A stretch of DNA of 64,000 bases, taken from Eudorina sp. 2006-703-Eu-15. Its lineage: Eukaryota; Chlorophyta; Chlorophyceae; Chlamydomonadales; Volvocaceae. The DNA lies in the NCBI GenBank assembly GCA_003117195.1, contig BDSI01000038.1, positions 62,001 to 126,000 on the forward strand. The letters run 5' to 3'. Of the stretch, positions 11,251-26,700 are shown piece by piece (positions within the stretch are counted from its first letter, which is position 1; each line of letters begins with the position of its first letter). A program made the translations under genes and the position numbers. A model generated the notes under the pieces. It had not been told where the DNA came from, searched no databases, and saw only the letters and a program-made list of their open reading frames with translations.

Positions 11251-11273
11251 CTTCTGGGGCCATTTCCTTCCTC
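11165..11273 (-). repeat. right terminal inverted repeat of the PHD-Ulp1 element
   Basis: Inverted partner of 8221-8335. It ends in ggccatttccttcctc and is followed by taagcag. Confidence 0.8.
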
Positions 11274-12064
11274 TAAGCAGGGCCGGCGTGCTTGGTTCCT
11301 ACCACTCAAGGCAGTGATTCGCGCTGCCACAACAGGACGCACACAAACGCACACATTCCCGGCAGTCTTGCCTTCCATTAGGGCTAATTCAAGTACTTGA
11401 CAGCCCTGCCATGACCAGCACACGATCGGGTTTCGTCGCTCAGCGAGCACAAGTGCACAACACACACGCACACACGCACATACACACACAGGCGGCGGGT
11501 TTGTGTCTCTATCTACGTAACCCCGCACGCGCGCACGCGCCTGACCAATAACAAGCCGTACTCGCGCCCTCCTGCCAGATCCCAACTACCCGGCCCTCTA
11601 CCTTCGGCAGCTAGCTCACCCCGCCGGGGATCCCGCCCTGATGCGCAAACCGCAATCAAACCTTTCTCCTCTCCTCTGCTGTCCTCTCCTGGCCCACCCG
11701 CGTGTACGTGGCGGCAACGAACGAACGCGGCGGCATGCATCGATGCATCGGTTTGATCAGTTCGAAATCCTGCATGCATGCGTTCGTCAGAATGTGCAAG
11801 AGCTTAACAGACCGATAATACCCCAAGGACTGTAAGTAACGCTCATCAGGAATACTCATTAGTAAACCTCATTCACGCCAAACGACAACCACGGTCGGCC
11901 CTCCGCCCGGCCAGTCAGGAGGTGGACAGCTGGGGTGTCCGACAGGACATAAGGCAGTCGTACGCTCAGGGAAGAAAAGATGTCCCACGCGGGCACTATC
12001 ACAGCTGTTGTGGTGGCTGTAATTGTTGTTGCCCTGCCTCCGCCGGCCACTGGGGCCGTCCCGG
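11274..12064. other. intergenic, no gene recognised
   Basis: Between the TIR element and the stop codon of the first kinase gene. Contains short CACA and CGCA runs near 11455-11490 and nothing domain-like. It should hold the 3' UTR of the - strand kinase. Confidence 0.5.
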
Positions 12065-18560
<6,496 letters not shown>

Positions 18561-20298
18561 CTGCAGTACGGTACGACGGATTGCGACTGGTAACCTTGCC
18601 TCCCAGCGGCCGAGCGTGGAAGGCCGCTGAGCGGATCCAGTGGTACCGGTGTACATACATACGACGGCATCCCCGGCGCGCTGTGTCCGGGTCTGGGTTT
18701 GTCGCGCGAGCGATTACCCCGTAGCGGGGTTAGAATAGGTATCTTGGGCGCCAGCAGGTATTACTTCCATGCCCTCACGCACCCACAGCCAGAGGGAGAG
18801 TCTGACACGCTTGGGGGGCTCTGAAATGCTGTATCGCGCCAAGTGCGACAGATCAGCAGATCGGGCGCGTGCGAACCATGATAGATTGTGCCGAACCACG
18901 GGCGCGCGAGTGTGTCCCTCAGAGAGCGTGATGTCATACATACGTTTGGTCGCTATTTACCTTTCCATCCATATTTGTTTTGTCGGTAGAAGAACCCGCG
19001 TCGCGTCGCGATCTCGTTGCTCGTACGTCCTGCGAGGCGGTTCGAAATGGCGGTAGTAGTAATGCTTTAACCCGGGTTGGGGCTGTAATAGCCCTTGTAG
19101 GCACTTTTCCTTGAATGTATGGTAAACGGAACGTACATGTGGAAGCCGCAGCTGACTAGGTACGGCTCTGCTGGTACGTGGCCTTTACCTGACATCCGTT
19201 CTCTGCTGCTCTGGAGGCGCTACATATCGGGGGTTTCACATCCGCTGAACTTCGTCCCGTAGACATGAACACGATGACGCGAAACGTGGCAAGGCGTCCA
19301 AGCTGGCGGGGTTACCGAATGAAGCAAGCTCGAGGGCTGGTATACGGTCACCAGCGTCTCCTTGCAGAGGTGGAATTCCCCGGACGAGCTTGTACTTTGT
19401 CAATTGGACGAAACTAATTACCTGCCTATTGAGGAAAATATGTCTCAATACGTATATATCAGATCTCGCCGAGAGGTTGGGATCCGGTGCCTTGCGGACG
19501 CCAGTAACACTGCGCGCCGACTCTGAATGTTGAGCATGATATCTCAGTTTGTCATACGACGGAATCAATGGGAATGCGCCCTGCAAGTCTTTGGTACGGT
19601 AGTGTATATGTCCGGCAATCATGTGTACGGACGGAGACCCCGAATACTACAGGAACCAATATATTATCCTCGTGATATGAAGCTTAAATTACAAGTTTAT
19701 GGCATTCAGCTTCCGCATGGCAAAGTTCACAAGCTTTCGGCCTCTGAGTCGACCGTATAAGGCACATGATGACACCCTAAACAGTCTCACCGTGACACTA
19801 ACGAGTAAAAATCATGTCACATTAATACATTTTGTGAAACCACTACTGCACTTTGGCTCGGCGTGGCAAAAACCGTATTTGGCGTTTTTAGGCCGCTTTG
19901 GAGCACAATGCTTTACAAATGCAAACCACAAAATCCCCCCTATTAGTAGCACCTGTACAGAACCGTCTACGCCGACGTTGCCTGGATCTGCAAAGTCATT
20001 CGCCTTGGACGGGATGCGTCTACTTGACGGCAATCAAGAGCCCGCACCACTGAAGGGCCTTGGCATGCAGACGCCGTGACCTCATTAACCAAGTTAGATC
20101 AACCGTATGCATTGCAAGCATAATTTCCGACTCACCACAAGGGAACCTTTTCAATTGATGCCCAAGTTATCGCTAAAAAGTTGCAGTTACGTAATACTCC
20201 TGGCCCGTAACAACGCCATCGTGGCCTTTAATTGGGCGACAGAACGATCATCATGCCTGCCTGCCTGCTGGGTGCCGTGCATCTGTCGTCAGTCAGAT
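18561..20298. other. upstream region of kinase 1, no gene recognised
   Basis: Should contain the promoter and 5' UTR of the - strand kinase. The part from about 19500 to 20290 is lower in GC and may be old repeat remnants. Frames such as 19699-20079 (+) show no known domain. Confidence 0.5.
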
Positions 20299-20460
20299 AA
20301 TGCGGGCTTACGTTTTGAGTAAGCCGGGTTAGTTAGGCGTAAGGCCTTCGGGGCCGGCAGTTGGACAGATGCTCGGCCCGCGGTCCGTGTTCTCAGGACC
20401 GCATTAATTAGCGCGTGACAAGTCTTTTCCTTATCTTGTTTTTGTTGTTCAGCACGCGCT
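20299..20460 (+). repeat. DIRS(+) split repeat A1
   Basis: 162 bp beginning aatgcgggcttacgttttg, matching 50141-50302 with one difference noticed (attaatt versus attcatt). The A1 end runs into a gttgttcagc/gctgaacaac hairpin at about 20447-20470. Confidence 0.9.
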
Positions 20461-20587
20461 GAACAACAGGGCAGGTCCCGCGCCAATCGGCGCGCTTCTG
20501 TTTTATACCTCCGCTGTGCTTACGGCTATTCAGCAAGACCCAACGGGTAGAGTGCTAAAATTAGAGCACCTAATTATCACCGACGTC

Positions 20588-21107
20588 ATGGACGTTCTTC
20601 GTCTGTTACTGGTCGGTTTTGCCGCCATGAGCGGCGTTTTAGCCATGGATCCGTCCTTGGGCGGTGTCCCGGGTGCGGTAGTTTATACCAACCCGATGGC
20701 TTTCTCTCGTCCCGGCACTCCGGGCGGGCTTGGTGGCCTTCACCTCACTGGCGCTAGTGGTTTTGCGGGAGCGGGTGGCGTGGCGGGCAACCTTGCATCG
20801 GCTGCTCAACAAGTAACTGGTGCTGGTGTGCAAGTCCCTCACCCTCCGTCCAACCCGCTGGCCGCCCAGATGGAGCATCAGACCAACATCATTCTTCAAC
20901 TGCAACAGCAGATGATGGCTCTGACCAACCATGTTAACAACGTGCAAAGTCAAGGTGGGCACCCCGGTGTAGAGGATTTTCTTGTCCTCAGTACGTTACA
21001 CTTCTTAACAACACTACACCCTTGCAACCGGCATGCCTTGCCGTACTCTACTGAACGCCCTCAAAACTACCAACGATGACAACCTTGCAGACCTGCAGCA
21101 GCAAAAG
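20588..21107 (+). pseudogene. DIRS(+) gag, 5' part
   Basis: Begins MDVLRLLLVGFAAMSG, then is Gly/Pro-rich, then a Gln-rich helix (NIILQLQQQMMALTNHVNNVQ) typical of gag multimerisation. A GT-AG intron at 20967-21090 is inferred: splicing gives DLQQQK, whose frame rejoins 46194 (STALPYYRPR) exactly across the DIRS(-) insertion. Without splicing the frame ends at a TGA at 21077-21079. There is no homology search behind this, so identity as gag rests on position and composition. Confidence 0.55.
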
Positions 21108-21200
21108 TTAGTAAACTAGCGTTTTTTAATTTGCCCCCAGTGGCCGGAAAGATGCATCACGCCAATAATCCCGGACCTTGAAAGGAGTACAAATTCTGAT

Positions 21201-22361
21201 TCACGCCTGTTGTGTCACGCCCTTGAGGCCCAACCGGCCTGTCACGGTGACGTGCTGCTCAACCATTTCTCGCACGTAAGCGAACTCGAACACTTGCTGG
21301 CTCTTCCAACGGCCCAGCTTCTGAACCGTCATGCGGTCAGCGCCGTTTGCGACCGCGGCTGAGGCGCCTCCGCGCCGCAGATCGTGCGGGCACAGCGATT
21401 CGCGGATCCCGGCAGCCTTGCAGAGCCGCTTCAGTTCCTCCCTGAACCTGCGGTACGGCAGGGCTGCGATGACGTTCGGCAGCTTGGCGGTGAGCTCTGC
21501 GAGCCTTCCGGTGTCAGGGTCCACCTCTCGCAGCAACGGGCCGACGTCCTCCGCTTCGATCAGCTCGTGGCCTCCTTTGCCCGCTTTGCGAAGCGCGGGG
21601 TCCCTCTGGTACCCTCCGGCGCTAAGCAGCGCCTCCAGCAGGCTAACCGGGCAGGCCGGGCCGCCAATTCGGCCGATGGTGACGACGTCCCCTTTGCAGT
21701 GCTGATCGGTTTTGCTGCGATAAAGGTGGATCTCAGCTCGGTCGCTGTGGATGCGCAGAAGCTCCCGGTGTATGAGAATGTGCGACAAGTCGTCGTACCG
21801 CAGCAGGCCGGCGAACGCCATTACTGCACACGTCACTGTCATGCGGGTTAATAGCTGAACCCCGGCCTGGATGTGGAAGCTGACGAGTTGGTTGATCTCA
21901 TCTGGCGTTGCCACGCCGCGTTCGCGCCGGTGCCCGACCAAAGTGCGTCGTGCTACTTCTCGTACCGAGCTGCACAGCGGGCTGGCGCACGGCGACGGTA
22001 AGCCGGCTAGCTCGTGTAGGACTGATACGGCTGCGCTGTGACGTTCTACGAGCTGTGGCCCTATTCCCCGCGACCTGGCTTCGTTGAGCAGCTGAGTTAG
22101 GTACATCGCGACCATCTGGGCTTCTGTGCCCAATGGTGGCACGCGGTACCTGGCGCAGAACGCGACGAAACGGCGAATGGCAGGATCGTATTGTCGCCAG
22201 GTGCTTGGTGCACGTGTGCTGCGCGCGTTGAGCACCATTTGCTCTGATAGCGTGGCGAGCTCGGGGTGCATGTCGGTCACCCCTCGACATAGGATTCCAC
22301 GAATCATGTTGGTGACATCGGATTCTGTTACAGACGTGGGATGAAAACGGCGTGCGGGCAC
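21201..22361 (-). CDS. DIRS(-) tyrosine recombinase
   Basis: Tyrosine recombinases integrate the circular DNA of DIRS elements without target duplication. About 386 codons. Seen: an N-terminal SAM-like part (STWRQYDPAIRRFVAFCARY), the first catalytic Arg region (FAGLLRYDDLSH), the HDLRRGGAS box holding the HxxR pair, GRWKS, and a Tyr in EFAYVREMVEQH near the C-terminus. Unlike the reported Volvox kangaroo arrangement, it is on the same strand as the RT. No ATG at the 5' edge of the open frame (first codon GTG), so the start is unresolved; the frame itself is intact. Confidence 0.87.
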   Translation of the reverse strand: MPARRFHPTSVTESDVTNMIRGILCRGVTDMHPELATLSEQMVLNARSTRAPSTWRQYDPAIRRFVAFCARYRVPPLGTEAQMVAMYLTQLLNEARSRGIGPQLVERHSAAVSVLHELAGLPSPCASPLCSSVREVARRTLVGHRRERGVATPDEINQLVSFHIQAGVQLLTRMTVTCAVMAFAGLLRYDDLSHILIHRELLRIHSDRAEIHLYRSKTDQHCKGDVVTIGRIGGPACPVSLLEALLSAGGYQRDPALRKAGKGGHELIEAEDVGPLLREVDPDTGRLAELTAKLPNVIAALPYRRFREELKRLCKAAGIRESLCPHDLRRGGASAAVANGADRMTVQKLGRWKSQQVFEFAYVREMVEQHVTVTGRLGLKGVTQQA

Positions 22362-23617
22362 GGGTTAGCGAAGTCCATTTGCCCGTCAATAAACCAGGGC
22401 GACTCCCGGGGCAGAACCCGGTATTCCCACACGTGCTCTTTGAATACCAGCTCATTTTCGACTAGCTGCGGCCACCAGGGCGCACCTGGCCAGAACGGCA
22501 CAATTAACGCTAACGATGCCCGGCACATTGCTACGTGTGCTAACGCACACGCCCAAGAACTGCAAATGGAGGATTGCACCAAACCTTCCCTTGCCATCTG
22601 TGCGCAAAGGCATTCACACCATGCGTCCGCGTTGTGTAGTAAAACGTGTAGTATGGCTCCATTTGAAAATTGCTATCTGATGCGAACAGGTCGACTGAAA
22701 AAGGCCCCCACGCTGCGCTGAGGGCTCCGAATACGTCGGGCCGCAGCTTCCAATCACATGCCTCATTCTGCTTCGATAAGGAGTCCGCTAAGGTGTTGAA
22801 TTCCCTTGGGATCCATGTAGCTAGAAGCGCGATACGGTGCTCTAGGCAGTACCAGAACAAATCCATACATACATCTTGGATGTTCGGCACTATTGAGCCC
22901 CATTTATTCAGCGTGGAGAAAGCGACTTGGCTATCCGTGTGGAGCAGCAGCCGCTGCCCGTCAAGGGTGCCATCCCGATTGATTGCTTCGATCACGCGAT
23001 ACACGGCCAACATTTCGAGATAGCCCGACGATAGCCCTTGGGCGGGCATCTCCCACCGTCCCGCGGCTAGGCGACGCGACAACACGTGCAACCACCCACC
23101 CCACCCTCCGTTGGAGTAGGGGCTCGCCCCGGATGCATCCGAGAACACTTTCAGGGTGTGCAAGTGCGTAGGCTCCCAGATAGGCTTACAACCATCGAAG
23201 CGTAAGAAAGAACTTCGCCAGAAAATCAACTCTCCTATGGCTTCCTCATCGAGCGACAAGTGGCTCTTGTAATTATAGCCGTGTGCTAGTGCGCTGTTGA
23301 CCCACATAGTCATGCGCCGGGTCATAAGCATGGAGAGATCTCCGAACGAATAGCTCATAGACAACAACGTGCCCGCTAGCGACGAGATTGCGCGTACGTT
23401 GCAACGATGTTTATGTTGCAAAACGTTGATCGATGCTGCGCACTAGCGCCTCGCGCTTCTCCACTGGTACGGTAATCGTGCCAGCTACGGTATCGACTAT
23501 TGCTCCCAAGTACTTGAATTGTTGAGCGGGCGAGATAGATGATTTCTCTTGGTTTACTATGAAGCCCGCTCGCTCTAAATCGCCAATGACTGTGCGTTGC
23601 ATGGCTCGAGCGTCGTG
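22328..23617 (-). pseudogene. DIRS(-) RT C-terminus, RNase H and methyltransferase-like part
   Basis: Continues the RT split by the LINE at 23618-23628. Seen: GFIVNQEKSSISP and FKYLG (RT thumb side), RNase H with FSDASGASPYSNGGWGG, ELE-like LEMLAVYRVI, and LHTDSQVAFSTLNKW, then the DIRS methyltransferase-like module with FSVDLFASDSN and VWCNPPF. The main frame stops at 22540-22542; the expected continuation (LALIVPFWPGAPWWPQL) is in another frame down to 22328, a frameshift near 22545-22580. Confidence 0.85.
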
Positions 23618-23628
23618 TACTGACTGTG
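23618..23628 (+). repeat. LINE target-site duplication, left copy
   Basis: TACTGACTGTG, identical to 36111-36121. Removing everything between one copy and the other restores the DIRS(-) RT reading frame. Confidence 0.92.
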
Positions 23629-23652
23629 TTTACCGCGTTTTCTCTATAGGTT

Positions 23653-23676
23653 CACATACATACATACATACATACA
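23653..23676 (+). repeat. (CATA)n run in the LINE 5' UTR
   Basis: Six catacata-type units about 100 bases before the ORF1 ATG. Confidence 0.85.
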
Positions 23677-23769
23677 ACGCTAAGAACGTGACGACGAGTC
23701 AACGTTGGACCGCGAGCATTGGGGGAGCAAAAGTAAGTCGCGCACTTCTCGGAGACACGGTACGCAGCA

Positions 23770-26700
23770 ATGCATCTGTTTGCCTTGCTTGCGCTAACTG
23801 TGTTTCTCTTGGGCGCCGGTGACCGCTCCGTAACTGAGGCGGATGCAATGGCTGAGCTTAAGGGCCTGGTGCAGACCGGCCTGCTCAAGGCGCCATTGTT
23901 AACATCCAGGCCGAGGTTCATGGATAACATAGCGGATCCGATTCCGGTTAGCCTTATTAAAGCCGAACCGAGTGACCTGAGCGACAGGTACCCCCGAGTC
24001 AATGTGCACTCCGAACGAGACAACGAACAGCGGTGGACTGTGAAAATGCGAGATACAGCAATTCAAAGGCAACATGTGTTTGCAATAGTGAGACGACGGC
24101 GAAGCGACCTAGCCCTGACTAGCATAGTCCGCAAGCCCATGACTCGCAGCACGAGGAGCAGCAATAATGAAACACAAGTTGCCTCTTGCTGGGACTTTAC
24201 AGAAATGAATACCTACAATACAGCATGGAACCGGTCGGCGCTGAAGGCACTCGATGCGCGCCGAGACACCATGCGGGAAGCTGATACCTGCGCCACCGAC
24301 CCAGCCTTGACCTGGCGTAACAGCAGCGAGTGCCACCCATCGGAAGGCTGCCACAAAGCTGACGAGAGGAGACCAGCGCTACCTGGCAACATATGGACAT
24401 GGCGACAGAACGGAATTGCATCCCGGCACTTATGCAATCTCAGGACCCAGCGAACGTGTTCTTTAATCGATCCAATACACCAAGCGCGAATGATGCCAAT
24501 GGGCCCCAAAATTTTAAGGTTGGCACGCGGCGCAAAGATACTTCATGAACGCTGCCCTTTCTCAATAATCAGCACGTTACTGGATAAACCGCAAGTAACG
24601 CAGATATCAGCCTTCATACACGACCCTGGAATACAGGCCACCGGCAACGGTACCTGTAACCGACGCAACGGTTTACGAACGCAAAATATCTCAAACTTTC
24701 TCCCCAAACCGTCCAAGCGCACAGTTTCAGACACACATATACTTGACGATTTCAACATGATCAGTTTAATGATTCCTCCTTACTTCTCAGGCCGCCCGAC
24801 CCTGAGTGGTCACTGCGGAGTCACTGTGCGCACTACACGGCAACCCACAGGAAACCAGCTTTCCTTTCTCCGTCGCAACAGCCTCGTGAAACCACCGGAG
24901 GCAGATGCGGCTGAAAAATGCTTGAAGTTTTCGGCGGCAAATCACCTGCGCCTCAGCCCCATCGCCCAGCAAGCATCATCTACCCTTATGGCCTACCAAG
25001 CCAACATGATTAACCTGACCGGGGCCTACTCCACTGAGCTTGTCACCTACGACCGATTCTTCACATACGACTTGGCCATGGGTCCGGTCGCCGGCCTGTG
25101 CCTGGACAAGGGGGACAAAACAGTCGTCCCTGCAGATAAGAATCAGCTCATCGAACAGATCCGGAGCCGGCTGGCCGCGAAGGGCATCGACACCACGACA
25201 CTCCAGTTCTTCATGTCCGATCGGGACGTCCGCAGATTCAGCACCTCTGGGGGCAAGGGTCTGACCGCCACAGTGGGCATTAAAGTCCCGGTAGCCCAGT
25301 GGAAGGCCGTAAACGATGCCTTCTCGGAGGGTGGTGGAGTGAGCATGCCCCTCGTCGACCTTCGCACGAGCAGTGCCACGGTGGCGATGCAGGATCGAAG
25401 GAGAGAATGGCCATCGATGGATGAGGGCCTCACCACACTAGGCCTGATGGAGCATACGATCTGTACGAGCACAGTTGAGCTTGCCCCGTACAGTAGTGAA
25501 ATAGTAGACCCCGCCCAGCCGGGTGATAGCGCTGGGCTAGCAGGGGCTTGCGGGAGGCGCGAAATGCAGGGTGACTCTGGCTGGAGGCCGTATTCTTCCA
25601 TTTACCCGTTCCGCAGTGCTAGAACGCATGCTCGCGCCTGCGTATTGGCTGATGGGATAGGTGTGCATCCAAACGTTGATAAGCAACTGGACTTGAGATG
25701 TGAGTCCGGTGATGGTCTGTACGAACCGGGGCTGGTGACCACTGAAGGGCGGAGACTGTGTACGGTACAATGCCGCGAGACGAATGGTGTAGGGTGGCTC
25801 CTCGTGGGGGGCTCTGCATGCCCGAACGCTGATGAAACGACCCGGATGAAATATGGACGCGAGGCTGTGCCGATTAACAATGAGACCGGCAGAGAAACAG
25901 ATCACGTGACCCGTGGGTCAATCATGGGGCTGGCGACCAACGGGAGTGTTGACCCCTGGGACGGCGCATGCTGCAATGGTCGCACACAACACACGGCGGA
26001 CAGCAATACCCTGCTGCAGGCTGGACTGCATAGCCCCACGGAACGCACGACCGATGACAGCTGCCCCTACCATGTGCCCCGGATAATGGATGAAGCCCCT
26101 GGTACCACACGACCCCTTCTCGACCGTTATGCGCGAGGGAAAACTTACAGCTGCGATGGACTCAAAGGGACCCAAGCGCCTGAAGCTAGGACGCACGCCG
26201 ATCCGTCATCGACCCAACCCCCAGCCTGGAACAGGAGGCCCGGCCCATGCATTCACTCACGGACATCAAAAAAGATCCTAGTACAACTGCCCGCCCGAGC
26301 GGCCTGTGCAGCAACACCCGACCCCACACCAGCCCTGCAGAGTACCATCCGCATTAACCCTCCCATGACCACACGGAACACACTGGGTCTGATTAGGACC
26401 GTGTACCACCGAACCCTTCGTCTCATATCATACGCTACACGCCACGAAGTGACCTACTGCGCAACCTCAATCAGCTACTGCATCGCCGCCTCGGGTATGT
26501 GGGTACTGAAACGGTGTATCCTCCGCGCCACTAAAAGCACAAGGCCACTCGATATACGGATCAGCCACATTGCAAATACGGGCCTCCTGGCGACCGCATC
26601 CCTTGGCCCCCTGGCTTACACGGCCATTCTTAGTCCTCTCCACGAAACCCTGGGTCTCATCTTGCTGACCGCGTGCCTTATTCGGGTGCTACACTACCTA

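Larger units (their letters stand above)
8221..11273. mobile_element. TIR DNA element carrying a PHD-Ulp1 gene
   Basis: The left end (8221-8335) and right end (11165-11273) are long inverted repeats of each other. Reading inward, both run CAGTAAGGAAACGGCCCC or GAGGAAGGAAATGGCCCC, then AGAAGTGGGCTCGGTGCG, a short A-run with ATGACGCGGTTTCTGGGC, then a GC hairpin. They are flanked by taagcag at 8214-8220 and taagcag at 11274-11280, a candidate 7-bp target-site duplication (possibly 8 bp with one mismatch). The only gene seen inside is the PHD-Ulp1 gene on the - strand; no transposase is visible. KDZ-type and some MULE-type elements are known to carry Ulp1 genes, but the superfamily here is not resolved. 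It is best read as non-autonomous or internally deleted. Confidence 0.75.

Noticed and set aside
8221..11273. Assignment of the TIR element to hAT on the strength of its CAG terminus
   Set aside because: The flanking duplication matches over 7 bp only, one end begins GAG, and no transposase is present, so the superfamily is left open.
21201..22361. Crypton (stand-alone tyrosine recombinase DNA transposon)
   Set aside because: A DIRS-type RT, RNase H and methyltransferase-like module on the same strand sit directly upstream, so it belongs to a DIRS element.
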